A stretch of DNA of 64,000 bases from Methanocaldococcus bathoardescens (GCF_000739065.1 NZ_CP009149.1:744001-808000); one strand, 5' to 3'. Shown: positions 35,836 through 45,606, numbered from the stretch's first letter. Notes: generated by a model from the letters alone, not told the origin. Translations and numbers: made by a program.

Positions 35836-37137
35836 TTAAACCAATTCTGCCACCATTATATTGTCTTTATTCCTTAAAATTCTCACTTTAACTGTCTTCC
35901 CTATTAGATTTTGTTCATTATTGCAGTTGATTATCTGAATAACCCTATCCTTAGCAACTCCCAAAACTTCTCCTTTAACTCTACCATCTAAAACTACTTT
36001 TACTTTTGTTATTTCTCCAACTTTGAATGGATAAGGTAATCTTTTCCTCTTATGCGTTCCAAAATCCTTTGGTGAAGTTATGAGCTTAACCTCTATACCT
36101 TTCTTCTTATATTCCAACTCATATTTCCTTAACAAATCATAAAACTTCTCAAAATCCCAAACCTTCATTTTTTTAGATCTTCTACCTAATTGATAAACTC
36201 TACATAATTGACATCCTAAAATAGGGTCTTTTTTTCCTGTTAGAGGGTTTATAATGTTTTGCTCAACCCTTAAATCTAAATCAATAGCATAATCAATAAC
36301 TTTCTTAAATTCCTCATCATTTATGTTTGGTAATAAAAGAGGAGCTATAAGCAGATGAATCTTAGAGTTTTTTATATATTCAGCAATATCTAAAATCTTC
36401 TCAATGTTGTAATCTCTTCTTCCAGAGAGCATTTTAGCCATTCTTTCATCTAAGGCATTGATGGATAAGTTTATTCTATGTAATCCAGCCTCTTCCAACT
36501 CATCTATTAGTTTATAATCTAAAACTGTCCCATTACTTTGCATAGAGACAATGCCTTTACCTTTTTTATTTATCTCAGCTAATTCTTGAACCAAGTCAAC
36601 TAATGGATAATAGAGAGCTGGCTCTCCCTGTCCATCTAAATGTGCCTCTAAGAATTTATTTTCTTTAAAATCAACAATCTTCTTGTAATTCTCAATTAAA
36701 TACTCCAAATCTACATAGTAATCATTTTTTCTTGTTTTAGAAAACTCTCCTTCATCTACAGAGCAAAAAATACAATTTAAATTACAACCACAATGCCCTC
36801 TAACTTGTATAATGTTTCTACCTCTCTCAATTAAACCAAAGGCAGTATGCCCAATCAAAGGAATCGGCTCATTTATGTAGATAGTTTTCCTTTTTGTTAT
36901 TTTACTCTTTAAATTGTTGGCTATGCTGTAAGAGATTAAGTTTAAAATCCCAACCTTTATATTTTCAGCCCTTTTTGGATGAGCATTAATTTTTATTATT
37001 GAACCATCAATTTCAACTTCTTCATAGGGAATTTCCACTTCAACTTCATAAATTTTATTTATTTCAAGGATTAAAGTGTTATCTTTGTTTTTAACATCTG
37101 TTATCATCCTATATTGTGATAAATCTAAATATGCCAT
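35836..37137 (-). CDS. Radical SAM protein with C-terminal TRAM domain
   Basis: About 433 residues. The radical SAM cluster motif CNLNCIFC (CX3CX2C) sits in GHCGCNLNCIFCSVDEG near residue 117, followed by HLDGQGEPALYYPLVDLV and MQSNGTVLDYKLIDELEEAGLHRINLSINA. The C-terminal ~60 residues (YPFKVGEITKVKVVLDGRVKGEVLGV) form a TRAM RNA-binding domain, suggesting RNA modification. It differs from MiaB because the N-terminal UPF0004 domain is missing. Start taken at ATG 37137. It lies 14 bases upstream of the helicase gene, so the two may form an operon. Confidence 0.82.
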   Translation of the reverse strand: MAYLDLSQYRMITDVKNKDNTLILEINKIYEVEVEIPYEEVEIDGSIIKINAHPKRAENIKVGILNLISYSIANNLKSKITKRKTIYINEPIPLIGHTAFGLIERGRNIIQVRGHCGCNLNCIFCSVDEGEFSKTRKNDYYVDLEYLIENYKKIVDFKENKFLEAHLDGQGEPALYYPLVDLVQELAEINKKGKGIVSMQSNGTVLDYKLIDELEEAGLHRINLSINALDERMAKMLSGRRDYNIEKILDIAEYIKNSKIHLLIAPLLLPNINDEEFKKVIDYAIDLDLRVEQNIINPLTGKKDPILGCQLCRVYQLGRRSKKMKVWDFEKFYDLLRKYELEYKKKGIEVKLITSPKDFGTHKRKRLPYPFKVGEITKVKVVLDGRVKGEVLGVAKDRVIQIINCNNEQNLIGKTVKVRILRNKDNIMVAELV

Positions 37138-37273
37138 AGTCCCACACAATATTTAAATATTTACATTAATTAAAATAATGTGAATAATCTTATTAGAGGA
37201 ATGTTTAATTATTCAAAATTTTTGTAGTTAGTGCAATTAAATTTATTTATAAAGCAAAAAATAGCTCAAGAAA

Positions 37274-37361
37274 TGGTGCGGGGGACGGGATTTGAACCCG
37301 CGAACCCCTACGGGACCAGACCCTCAATCTGGCGCCTTTGACCTGGCTTGGCGACCCCCGC
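37274..37361 (-). tRNA. tRNA-Leu (anticodon GAG), CCA encoded
   Basis: On the minus strand: acceptor GCGGGGG/CCCCCGC, D-arm with GCCAAGCCAGGTCAAAGGC, anticodon stem-loop CCAGATTGAGGGTCTGG giving GAG, a long class II variable arm (TCCCGTAGGGG) and T-arm CGGGTTCAAATCCCG. Discriminator A is followed by genomic CCA (37274-37276). Reads CUC and CUU. Confidence 0.94.
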
Positions 37362-37393
37362 CCTTACAGGCAAATGTTATTTATAAACCTCCC

Positions 37394-37402
37394 TATATAA
37401 AA
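37394..37402 (-). promoter_or_regulatory. TATA box of tRNA-Leu
   Basis: TTTTATATA on the minus strand, about 33-41 bases before the tRNA 5' end, consistent with archaeal tRNA promoters. Confidence 0.55.
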
Positions 37403-37416
37403 CTTACGCCGAAAAG

Positions 37417-37424
37417 TATATATA
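37417..37424 (+). promoter_or_regulatory. TATA box of tRNA-Met
   Basis: TATATATA (inside AAAGTATATATAG), about 29-36 bases before the tRNA-Met 5' end. It is divergent from the tRNA-Leu promoter 15 bases away. Confidence 0.55.
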
Positions 37425-37452
37425 GGTGTTTTTGATTATTAAGGTATTGCGT

Positions 37453-37564
37453 GCCGAGGTGGCTTAGCTGGTTATAGCGCCCGGCTCATACGGACTTCCC
37501 AGGCGTAATGCCTGGGTCCTGGGAAACCGGGAGGTCGAGGGTTCGAATCCCTCCCTCGGCACCA
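37453..37564 (+). tRNA. Elongator tRNA-Met (CAT) with a 35-base intron
   Basis: Acceptor GCCGAGG/CCTCGGC with discriminator A and encoded CCA. The anticodon stem is CCCGG (ending 37483-37484 region) with CCGGG (37527-37531). Anticodon CAT is at 37487-37489. The loop is interrupted after position 37 (A at 37490) by bases 37491-37525, containing a CCCAGGC/GCCTGGG hairpin that can form the bulge-helix-bulge for the splicing endonuclease. M. jannaschii is known to have an intron in tRNA-Met. Confidence 0.93.
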
Positions 37565-37668
37565 TTTTTATTTAGACATTTACATTCATATATTTAGATT
37601 TATAAATTAACTATTTTTAAATAGTTATGGCTTTAATCTACTATTTAAACAAGTGCTATGGTGAATTT

Positions 37669-38220
37669 ATGAAGATTATCGTTTGTATAACTGGGGCTAG
37701 TGGAGTTATCTATGCAAAAAGATTATTAGAGGTTTTAAAAGATAAAGCTGAAGTTAATCTAATTATCTCAAATTCAGCTAAAAAAATAATTAAAGAGGAA
37801 CTTAACATTGATTGGAAAGAATTAAAAAAATTAGCATCAAACTATTATGAAAATGATAACTTCTTTTCCCCAATAGCATCTGGCTCAAATAAATTTGATG
37901 CTGTTATAGTTGTGCCTTGCTCAATGAAAACGCTCTCATCTATAGCTAATGGATACTCAGCAAATTTAATAGTTAGAGTTTGCGATATTGCTTTAAAGGA
38001 GAGAAGAAAATTAATAATTATGCCAAGAGAAATGCCATTAAATAGCATACATTTAGAGAATATGCTTAAATTATCAAATTTAGGAGCAATAATAATGCCA
38101 CCAATTCCAGCTTTTTACCACAAACCAAAGAGTATTGATGATATAATTAATTTTGTTGTAGGAAGAGTTTTAGATATTTTAGGGATAGAAAATAACTTAT
38201 TTAAAAGATGGGGATTTTAA
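37669..38220 (+). CDS. ubiX: Flavin prenyltransferase UbiX
   Basis: 183 residues from ATG 37669 (GGTGA upstream). FMN/DMAP-binding motifs of the flavoprotein family are ITGASGVIYAKRLLE, IIVVPCSMKTLSSIANG (VVPCSMKTLA-like), RVCDIALKERRKLIIMPREMPLN and MPPIPAFYHKPKSIDD. It makes prenylated FMN for UbiD-type decarboxylases; the partner is not in this window. Confidence 0.92.
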   Translation: MKIIVCITGASGVIYAKRLLEVLKDKAEVNLIISNSAKKIIKEELNIDWKELKKLASNYYENDNFFSPIASGSNKFDAVIVVPCSMKTLSSIANGYSANLIVRVCDIALKERRKLIIMPREMPLNSIHLENMLKLSNLGAIIMPPIPAFYHKPKSIDDIINFVVGRVLDILGIENNLFKRWGF

Positions 38221-38315
38221 GGCAAAATTCTGAAATTTTCAAAAACAATAAAATTTTTAATTGAGTCAATACAATAATTTTTATTAAGTGCTGTAGAGTT
38301 TAATCTGGTGATACT

Positions 38316-39671
38316 ATGCTCGATAAATTAGGAGAAAACTTAAACAAAGCTTTAAATAAATTAAAAGCTGCTGCATTTGTTGATAAAAAATTAATAAAAG
38401 AAGTTATAAAAGACATTCAAAGGGCTTTAATACAGGCGGATGTTAATGTAAAATTAGTTTTGAAGATGAGTAAAGAGATAGAGAGAAGAGCTTTAGAAGA
38501 AGAAACACCAAAGGGATTATCTAAGAAAGAACATATTATAAAAATTGTTTATGAAGAATTAGTTAAGTTGTTAGGAGAGGAAGCAAAAAAATTAGAGTTA
38601 AGCCCAAAAAAACAAAATGTTATTTTGTTGGTAGGGATTCAGGGGAGTGGAAAAACTACTACTGCAGCAAAATTAGCAAGATATATCCAAAAAAGAGGAC
38701 TAAAACCTGCTTTAATTGCAGCAGATACTTATAGACCTGCTGCTTATGAGCAGTTAAAACAGTTAGCTGAAAGAATCCATGTGCCGTTATATGGTGATGA
38801 GACAAGAACAAAATCTCCAATAGAGATTGTTAAAGAAGGAATGGAGAAATTTAAGAAGGCGGATGTTTTGATTATAGATACTGCTGGAAGACATAAAGAG
38901 GAAAAAGGTTTATTAGAGGAAATGAAACAAATTAAAGAGATAACAAATCCTGACGAAATTATTTTAGTTATAGATGGGACTATAGGACAACAAGCTGGAA
39001 TTCAAGCTAAAGCGTTTAAAGAGGCAGTTGGAGAGATTGGGAGTATAATAGTTACAAAGTTGGATGGTTCTGCTAAAGGGGGAGGGGCTTTAAGTGCAGT
39101 TGCTGAAACAAAAGCACCTATAAAGTTTATTGGTATTGGAGAAGGGATAGATGATTTAGAACCATTTGACCCTAAAAAGTTTATATCTCGATTATTGGGA
39201 ATGGGAGATTTAGATAGCTTATTAGAAAAAGCTGAAGATATGGTTGATGAAAAAACAGAAGAGAGCATAGATGCAATAATGAGAGGGAAATTTACCTTAA
39301 ATGAATTGATGACTCAATTAGAAGCCATTGAAAACATGGGTTCAATGAAAAAAATCCTGAGTATGATTCCTGGATTTGGAGGGGCGATGCCTAAAGAGCT
39401 TTCCCATTTAACTGAAGCAAAAATAAAGAAATATAAAGTAATTATAAGCTCAATGACTAAGGAAGAGAGAGAAAATCCAAAAATTATTAAAGCCTCAAGA
39501 ATTAGAAGAATTGCAAGAGGTTCTGGAACAACAGAAAATGAGGTTAGAGAGGTTTTAAGATACTATGAAACTACAAAAAATGCTATAGATAAGTTGAGAA
39601 AAGGTAAAATGCTAAGAATTGGAGGTCCATTGGGGCAAATATTGAGGCAGTTAATGTATAAAGATATTTAA
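38316..39671 (+). CDS. srp54: Signal recognition particle GTPase SRP54
   Basis: 451 residues. The N domain (1-90) is followed by the GTPase with [17 protein letters not shown] (G1), [23 protein letters not shown] (G3), [14 protein letters not shown] (G4) and [14 protein letters not shown]. The C-terminal M domain contains [26 protein letters not shown] and [10 protein letters not shown] for 7S RNA and signal-peptide binding. GGTGATACT precedes the ATG. The gene ends at the start of the second CRISPR leader. Confidence 0.97.
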   Translation: MLDKLGENLNKALNKLKAAAFVDKKLIKEVIKDIQRALIQADVNVKLVLKMSKEIERRALEEETPKGLSKKEHIIKIVYEELVKLLGEEAKKLELSPKKQNVILLVGIQGSGKTTTAAKLARYIQKRGLKPALIAADTYRPAAYEQLKQLAERIHVPLYGDETRTKSPIEIVKEGMEKFKKADVLIIDTAGRHKEEKGLLEEMKQIKEITNPDEIILVIDGTIGQQAGIQAKAFKEAVGEIGSIIVTKLDGSAKGGGALSAVAETKAPIKFIGIGEGIDDLEPFDPKKFISRLLGMGDLDSLLEKAEDMVDEKTEESIDAIMRGKFTLNELMTQLEAIENMGSMKKILSMIPGFGGAMPKELSHLTEAKIKKYKVIISSMTKEERENPKIIKASRIRRIARGSGTTENEVREVLRYYETTKNAIDKLRKGKMLRIGGPLGQILRQLMYKDI

Positions 39672-40069
39672 GATGTCATTTTATATTTAAATATTTAAAT
39701 TACATTTATCTCGTGGAAAGTTTTTTATTTTTAATTTAAAGCTTTTTAAGGGATTATTTTTCAATTTTAAGAATTTTTATCAAATTTCTAAGGTCAGTTT
39801 ATTTTGAAGATTTTAAGTATTTAAATTTATTAAATTATCTTTTTTTCTAAGAAATTAAAAATAAACATTCTTATTTTTAAATTTCCCTAATAATTAGAAA
39901 GTTTTTAAAAATCCATAAAATTTATATATGGTTAAGATGAAAATAAACCTTAGATTAAAAACTTCAAAGGTTTATAAATAAAAGATGAAACCTACCCTTC
40001 GACAAATATGTTGTAGAAAAGCTTAAATATTATGAGAGATAATTAAATTATGTCTGAAATAATTGCCCT
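39672..40069 (+). promoter_or_regulatory. CRISPR leader of array 2
   Basis: About 398 AT-rich non-coding bases starting directly after the srp54 stop. Blocks shared with leader 1 occur in the same order and spacing, to ATTGCCCTG before the first repeat. It contains TTTATAAATAAAAG and AAAAGCTTAAATATTA (possible TATA elements). The conservation over the full length suggests duplication of a whole leader-repeat unit. Confidence 0.85.
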
Positions 40070-40580
40070 GTTAAAATCAGACCGATTCGGTATGGAAACA
40101 AAATTAAAATGCCAAAAGTTGCAACACAATTAGCAAAAGAGTTAAAATCAGACCGATTCGGTATGGAAACGATATTAATTTATCACTTCCAGACATCTTT
40201 AAGAAAGTTAAAATCAGACCGATTCGGTATGGAAACAAAAATCAAAGACATCGAATACAAAATTAATCTCATGTTAAAATCAGACCGATTCGGTATGGAA
40301 ACGAATAATAATCCTTATCAAAAATGTATATCCCTCTTAGTTAAAATCAGACCGATTCGGTATGGAAACCATTATCAACCTTTATAACTGCAAAAAGTAA
40401 TTTTTGTTTATGGTTAAAATCAGACCGATTCGGTATGGAAACATTTTTTTAATTTTTGTCTCGTTTAGTATTTTTTGGAGTTAAAATCAGACCGAATCGG
40501 TATGGAAACTACAACTCCCTTAATAATTTTTGTTTCTTTTTTAAGAGATAGTTAAAATCAGACCTCTTAGAGGATGAAAA
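40070..40580 (+). CRISPR. CRISPR array 2, 8 repeats / 7 spacers
   Basis: Repeats start at 40070, 40141, 40207, 40273, 40340, 40413, 40480 and 40551. Spacers are 36-43 bases. Repeats 1-6 have loop ATT between CCG and CGG, repeat 7 has AAT. The last repeat (40551-40580) is degenerate, yet has CCTC-TTA-GAGG in place of CCG-NNN-CGG, so a hairpin remains possible. The leader is on the left and no cas genes are adjacent. A frame across the array is an artefact. Confidence 0.98.
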
Positions 40581-40812
40581 TAAACTCTTTTTAAAAATAA
40601 AAAATAGAACATATCAATAGGAGCTAACATCATATAGAAGAAGAAAATCTTATTTTTAAAGCATAAAATAAAGCATTTCTAAAAATATCTATTCTTTTGA
40701 ATCTATTTTGTCATACTGATGATTTAATTTTTAATACTTTAAAACTTTAAAATTTTTATATGTCCTTTTATATACTCTAAAGATTACCCAAAAATAGGCA
40801 GAGGTTATGATT

Positions 40813-42336
40813 ATGAAAACAATTAAAGAAATTAATGAAAAAATTAAAAAAGGAGAAGCAGTTGTTGTAACGGCAGAAGAAATGATAAAAATCGTTGAGG
40901 AAGAAGGAGCTAAGAGAGCGGCTGATTATGTTGATGTTGTTACTACAGGAACATTTGGAGCTATGTGTTCATCTGGAGTGTTTATAAACTTTGGACATTC
41001 AGACCCACCAATAAAGATGTTAAAGATTTATTTAAACAATGTTGAAGCTTATGGAGGTTTAGCAGCTGTTGATACATACATTGGAGCAACACAGCCAAAT
41101 GAAGACCCTGATGTAGATATTGATTATGGAGGAGCTCATGTTATAGAGGATTTAGTTAGAGGAAAGGAAGTTGAGCTTTATGCTGAAGGTTACACAACAG
41201 ATTGCTATCCAAGAAAAGATGTTAATGTTAAGATAACATTAGATGATGTTAATCAGGCAATTATGGTAAATCCAAGAAATGGCTATCAAACTTACGCTGC
41301 AGCAACAAACAGTAGAGATGAAAAGATATACACCTACATGGGAATCCTTCTTCCAGAATACAACAACGTGCATTACTCAGGAGCTGGGCAGTTAAACCCT
41401 TTACAAAATGATTACAACCCAGAAACAAAATCATTTAACACAATAGGTATTGGAACAAGAATTTTCTTAGGAGGAGGAATTGGATATGTAATTGGTGAAG
41501 GAACTCAGCATAATCCACCATTTGGAACATTGATGGTTAAAGGAGATTTAAAGCAGATGGACCCTAAATTTATAAGAGCTGCTACAATGCCAAGATATGG
41601 AAGCACATTGTATGTTGGTTTAGGGATTCCAATTCCAGTTTTAAATGAAAAGATAGCTGAGAGATGTGCTATTAGAGATGAAGATATAGAAGTTCCAATT
41701 TATGACTATGGAACACCAAGAAGGGACAGACCATTAATAGCAAAAACAAACTATAAAGTATTAAGAAGTGGAAAAATAACATTAAGAGTTAATATAGATG
41801 GAAAAGAAATTGAAAAAACCGTAAAAACTGGTTCTGTCTCAAGTTACAAGATGGCAAGGGAAGTGGCAGAAACACTTAAACAATGGATATTAGATGGAAA
41901 GTTCCTATTAACAGAAAGAGTTGATACCTTAGGAAGAGCTGAATATAAGCCAATGAAGTCACCAATAACATTAGTCAAGGATGTTTTAAGCAAGCCTCCA
42001 ATAACTGCTCAAAGCAACATCTCAATTATGGAAGCTGCTAAGATTCTAATAAAGCATAACATAAACCATTTACCAATTGTTGATGAATATGGAAGATTAG
42101 TTGGAATTATTACATCATGGGATATAGCTAAAGCTCTTGCTCAAAATAAGAAAACAATTGAAGAAATTATGACAAGGAATGTAATAACTGCTCATGAAGA
42201 TGAGCCAGTTGACCATGTAGCGAGAAAGATGAGCAAACACAACATTTCAGGAGTTCCTGTGGTTGATGACTATAGAAGAGTTGTTGGTATTATAACATCT
42301 GAAGACATCTCAAGATTATTCGGAGGGAAAAAATGA
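40813..42336 (+). CDS. DUF39-CBS protein, homocysteine synthesis
   Basis: 507 residues from ATG 40813, placed by GAGGT. The N-terminal ~370 residues are the DUF39 domain ([24 protein letters not shown] with a conserved Cys, and [25 protein letters not shown]). Two C-terminal CBS domains follow ([22 protein letters not shown] and [22 protein letters not shown]). The homologous DUF39 protein with its ferredoxin partner inserts sulfide into aspartate semialdehyde to make homocysteine in methanogens. The stop overlaps the next gene start (ATGA). Confidence 0.88.
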   Translation: MKTIKEINEKIKKGEAVVVTAEEMIKIVEEEGAKRAADYVDVVTTGTFGAMCSSGVFINFGHSDPPIKMLKIYLNNVEAYGGLAAVDTYIGATQPNEDPDVDIDYGGAHVIEDLVRGKEVELYAEGYTTDCYPRKDVNVKITLDDVNQAIMVNPRNGYQTYAAATNSRDEKIYTYMGILLPEYNNVHYSGAGQLNPLQNDYNPETKSFNTIGIGTRIFLGGGIGYVIGEGTQHNPPFGTLMVKGDLKQMDPKFIRAATMPRYGSTLYVGLGIPIPVLNEKIAERCAIRDEDIEVPIYDYGTPRRDRPLIAKTNYKVLRSGKITLRVNIDGKEIEKTVKTGSVSSYKMAREVAETLKQWILDGKFLLTERVDTLGRAEYKPMKSPITLVKDVLSKPPITAQSNISIMEAAKILIKHNINHLPIVDEYGRLVGIITSWDIAKALAQNKKTIEEIMTRNVITAHEDEPVDHVARKMSKHNISGVPVVDDYRRVVGIITSEDISRLFGGKK

Positions 42337-42728
42337 GGAAGAGAATATACTACTGGACGGCTTCAGAGCATATAAATGAGCCAGTTATTTCTGATACTAT
42401 ATTAAATACAGGAGTTAAGATAAACATATTAAAAGCCAAGGTAGAGCCACAGGAAGCATTTTTGATATTGGAGTTGTTTGGAAGTAAAGAAACAATAGAG
42501 AAAGCTTTAGATTATTTATCAAAGTTTGGAGAAGTTGAAGAGATTTCTAAGGTTATAAAAAGAGATTCAGAGAAGTGCGTACATTGTGGTTGTTGCATAA
42601 CTCAATGTCCAATAAATGCAATATATATGGATGAGGAATACAATGTAGTGTTTAAAGAGGAAGAGTGTGTTGGTTGTAAAAATTGTATGAAAGCTTGTCC
42701 ATTTAAAGCAATTGAGATTATTGAATAA
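42333..42728 (+). CDS. NIL domain-2x[4Fe-4S] ferredoxin, homocysteine synthesis partner
   Basis: 131 residues. The N-terminal NIL-type ACT-like domain ([23 protein letters not shown]) is followed by two CxxCxxCxxxCP clusters: [18 protein letters not shown] and [18 protein letters not shown]. It overlaps the DUF39 gene by four bases. The pair is known from other methanogens as the system for sulfur transfer to form homocysteine; this subunit would supply electrons or sulfur. Confidence 0.9.
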   Translation: MRKRIYYWTASEHINEPVISDTILNTGVKINILKAKVEPQEAFLILELFGSKETIEKALDYLSKFGEVEEISKVIKRDSEKCVHCGCCITQCPINAIYMDEEYNVVFKEEECVGCKNCMKACPFKAIEIIE

Positions 42729-42838
42729 TCCCACATAAAATTTCATAAAATTTTTTATTTTTCTGTTTTTACTTTATTTTATTCTCTAATTTTACAATTT
42801 TATCAATAAAATAAAATATTAAACAGAAGATAATATTT

Positions 42839-43267
42839 TTACAACGTCTTAGCTATTTTGTATGGAACTACTGCAAGCATCCCTAAAATCAAATATATGG
42901 TTAAATCATTAAAAATACTCCAATCTGCCCAATCCTCAAAACCTAATAAAAATCCAATGGCATTAGATATTAAAAGCAAAAAAGCAATGATTCCTATACC
43001 CAAACCAATAATTGAAGCTGTAAATAAATAAGAAACTGCTTTTATATCCTCATCTACTGCTTTTTTTACACCTAAAAAGTATGTTATTCCAACAGCCAAT
43101 AATGCTAAACCACCAAATACATCCCCAACAAATAAAGGTATGGTAATTTTAACTCCCAATATTGAATAAATCCCAATTATTATCTCAATAATTCCAGAAA
43201 CTGCAAATAAGAATCCAAACACTAAAGATAAAGAAACTATAGTACTCTTTATATTTTTTATATCCAT
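42839..43267 (-). CDS. Small membrane protein next to feoB
   Basis: 142 residues with four predicted TM helices (about 12-36, 40-62, 77-102 and 121-138). No family or catalytic motif is recognised. It starts 11 bases after the feoB stop on the same strand, so it is probably the last gene of the feoA-feoB transcript. A role in iron uptake is inferred only from position. Confidence 0.65.
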   Translation of the reverse strand: MDIKNIKSTIVSLSLVFGFLFAVSGIIEIIIGIYSILGVKITIPLFVGDVFGGLALLAVGITYFLGVKKAVDEDIKAVSYLFTASIIGLGIGIIAFLLLISNAIGFLLGFEDWADWSIFNDLTIYLILGMLAVVPYKIAKTL

Positions 43268-43278
43268 AACTAACCACC

Positions 43279-45288
43279 TTAGAATATTAGATTTCCAATA
43301 ACCGAGATTATTAAAGCTACAACATAAGCCAATACAATCTCATAAGTAACAGCAAATAACGCCCATCTCCATCCAATTTCCTGTTTAATTATTGCCAATG
43401 TTGCTATACATGGGAGGTATAGTAAAGAGAATGCCATAAATGCAAAGGCTGATACTGGAGTGAATGCATTTGCAATAAGATTTGAGAGATTTTCCTCTCC
43501 AACTCCATACAGCATGGCTAAACTTCCAACAACTACCTCTTTAGCTATAACTCCAAACACTAAAGCAGAGCATGCTTTCCAATCCCATCCCATTGGACTA
43601 AATATTGGAGCTAAAGTTTTTCCAATAACTGCCACCCATGAATTAGCTATTATTTGAGGATTCTCTAAAGCTTCTACACCTAAATATCCTGAAGGTCCAT
43701 AAATAGAGAGAAGCCAAACTAATGTAACCCCAAAGACAATGATTGTCCCTGCCTTTCTTAAAAAGTCATAAACTCTCTCCCAAGTATTTTTCAGGACTAT
43801 ATTTAAATGTGGGATATGATAGGGAGGAAGTTCAACAATTAAGTATGAAGGAGATGTTTTAAAAACAAAATTTCTAAATAAAGCTGCTGTGATTAAAGCT
43901 AAAATTAATCCAAGGGCATACATACTTATAATCACAATTCCTTGATATTTTGAAAACAATGCCTCAGCAAACAATGCATAGATTGGCAATCTTGCAGAGC
44001 AGGATATTAATGGATTTATTAATATGGTTATAATCCTATCCTTTTCATCTTCTATAGTTCTTGCAGCCATTATTGCTGGAACATTACAACCAAAACCCAT
44101 AACTAATGGAATAACTGCTTTCCCTGGCAAACCAAATTTATTCATCACTCTATCTGCTATAAATGGGATTCTCGCCATATATCCGCTATCTTCTAAGAAG
44201 GATAGGGCAAAGAATAAAAATGCCAATATTGGGAAAAATACCAAAACCGCTCCAACCCCTGAAATAATACCATCAGCCAATAATGAAGCTATAAATTTAT
44301 TGGATATGGATGATTTCACAACCTCTGCCAAAAATGCAAATATATGTTCTATCATAGCTGAAAACGGCTTTGAAACATCAAATGTAAATTTAAACAACAT
44401 CCATATAAAAGGGATGAGCAATAAAGCCCCTATTTTTTCATCAGTCAAAACATCATCAAGCATTTGTGTGGTTGTTAGCTTTCCAGATTTCTTTTTAACA
44501 ACTTCTTTAACAATTTTGTCAATAACTTTATACCTCTCTTCAACTATTCCCAACTCTGCCTCCCCATATTTTTTGGATAATTCTTTCATTATGCTATCTA
44601 AAACTGGCTTTAATTCATCCCAAACTTTGCTATTTTTTATAATATCTTCCACATACTTATCATTTTCAAGTAGCTTTATAGCCAAATACCTTAAGTTGTA
44701 TTTCTTTAAATTTTCATCTTTCTGTAAAATAGAGGTAATTTTTTTAATATAAGGTTCAAAGTGTGGATATTTAATTTCAGCAAATTTTTTATCCTTTACA
44801 GCTTCTGATATTACCTTTTTCAATTCATCAATGCCCATCTTTTTAACTGCAGATAATGGAACTACTCTAACTCCTAAAATCTTTTCTAATTTATCTACAT
44901 CAATCTCTATTTCTAAATTATTAGCTAAATCCATTTTATTTAAAGCCAATAATAAATTAGCCCCCATTTCCATTAATTGTAAAGTTAAATACAAATTCCT
45001 CTCTAATGCAGTGGCATCAACTATATTAACAACTAAATCAGGTTTTTCATTTATTATATAATCTCTTGCAACAATTTCATCAATGGAATTAGCTGTTAAG
45101 CTATAAACACCTGGCAAATCAACAACTTTAAATCTCTCCCCGTTGTATTCAAATTCTCCTTCTTTTTTCTCTACTGTTACACCAGGCCAATTTCCAATAT
45201 AAACATTTTCTCCAGTTAAAGCATTAAATATGGTAGATTTACCAACATTTGGATTACCAATTAAAGCTATTTCATATTTATTTCCCAT
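43279..45288 (-). CDS. feoB: Ferrous iron transporter FeoB
   Basis: 669 residues from ATG 45288 (GGTGAAGAGG upstream). The N-terminal G domain has GNPNVGKSTIFNALTG, DLPGVYSL and NKMD. A helical spacer and a polytopic membrane region follow, with GAVLVFFPILAFLFFALSFLEDSGYMARIPFI, the FGCNVPAIMAARTI Gate motif and a second FGVIAKEVVVGSLAMLYG. It imports Fe(II). feoA lies immediately upstream on the same strand. Confidence 0.95.
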   Translation of the reverse strand: MGNKYEIALIGNPNVGKSTIFNALTGENVYIGNWPGVTVEKKEGEFEYNGERFKVVDLPGVYSLTANSIDEIVARDYIINEKPDLVVNIVDATALERNLYLTLQLMEMGANLLLALNKMDLANNLEIEIDVDKLEKILGVRVVPLSAVKKMGIDELKKVISEAVKDKKFAEIKYPHFEPYIKKITSILQKDENLKKYNLRYLAIKLLENDKYVEDIIKNSKVWDELKPVLDSIMKELSKKYGEAELGIVEERYKVIDKIVKEVVKKKSGKLTTTQMLDDVLTDEKIGALLLIPFIWMLFKFTFDVSKPFSAMIEHIFAFLAEVVKSSISNKFIASLLADGIISGVGAVLVFFPILAFLFFALSFLEDSGYMARIPFIADRVMNKFGLPGKAVIPLVMGFGCNVPAIMAARTIEDEKDRIITILINPLISCSARLPIYALFAEALFSKYQGIVIISMYALGLILALITAALFRNFVFKTSPSYLIVELPPYHIPHLNIVLKNTWERVYDFLRKAGTIIVFGVTLVWLLSIYGPSGYLGVEALENPQIIANSWVAVIGKTLAPIFSPMGWDWKACSALVFGVIAKEVVVGSLAMLYGVGEENLSNLIANAFTPVSAFAFMAFSLLYLPCIATLAIIKQEIGWRWALFAVTYEIVLAYVVALIISVIGNLIF

Positions 45289-45317
45289 CCTCTTCACCAT
45301 TGATAAATAACCTTAAA

Positions 45318-45548
45318 TTATGAAGGTTTTACTCTTTCAACAATTATTTTCATCGCCAAACCTTTCCCTATTGCTATATTACATCCCCTGGCTGACACTA
45401 TTACAGGGCCATTCTGATTTCTTATAACTTTTATTCTACTTCCTATATTTATCCCCATACTTGCCAATCTCTGCATAGCTCCACAGCCAGCATCAATCCT
45501 CTTTACAACAACTTCCTCTCCCTCTTTAGCAAATGCCAATGGATACAT
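45318..45548 (-). CDS. feoA: Ferrous iron transport accessory protein FeoA
   Basis: 76 residues from ATG 45548 (GGTGGTT upstream). It is a single SH3-like FeoA domain with KRIDAGCGAMQRLASMGINIGSRIKVIR and VIVSARGCNIAIGKGLAMKIIV. It precedes feoB by 29 bases and would stimulate FeoB. It is divergent from the DtxR-like gene, with palindromes between. Confidence 0.92.
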   Translation of the reverse strand: MYPLAFAKEGEEVVVKRIDAGCGAMQRLASMGINIGSRIKVIRNQNGPVIVSARGCNIAIGKGLAMKIIVERVKPS

Positions 45549-45571
45549 AACCACCACAATATTTATATATG

Positions 45572-45606
45572 ATTAAATGATTTAATTATAGTTAAAACTT
45601 TTAACT
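45572..45606. promoter_or_regulatory. Two perfect palindromes in the feoA/DtxR divergent promoter
   Basis: ATTAAATGATTTAAT (45572-45586, 7-1-7) and AGTTAAAACTTTTAACT (45590-45606, 8-1-8) lie next to each other between the divergent feoA and DtxR-family genes, overlapping likely TATA regions. They are good candidates for operators of the iron regulator encoded at 45654. Confidence 0.6.

Noticed and set aside
40109-40387. Open reading frame across CRISPR array 2 (plus strand)
   Set aside because: Periodic LKSDRFGMET units are translated repeats, not a protein.
40581-40806. Further repeats or an RNA gene between array 2 and the DUF39 gene
   Set aside because: Only AT-rich sequence with TATA-like stretches is seen; there is no GC-rich island or palindrome.
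42839-43267. FeoC-like third component of the iron transporter
   Set aside because: FeoC is a small soluble winged-helix protein; this one has four membrane helices, so only its position links it to FeoB.
44024-44752. 242-codon plus-strand frame inside feoB
   Set aside because: FeoB motifs are complete on the opposite strand; this frame is serine/isoleucine-rich shadow sequence with no ribosome site.
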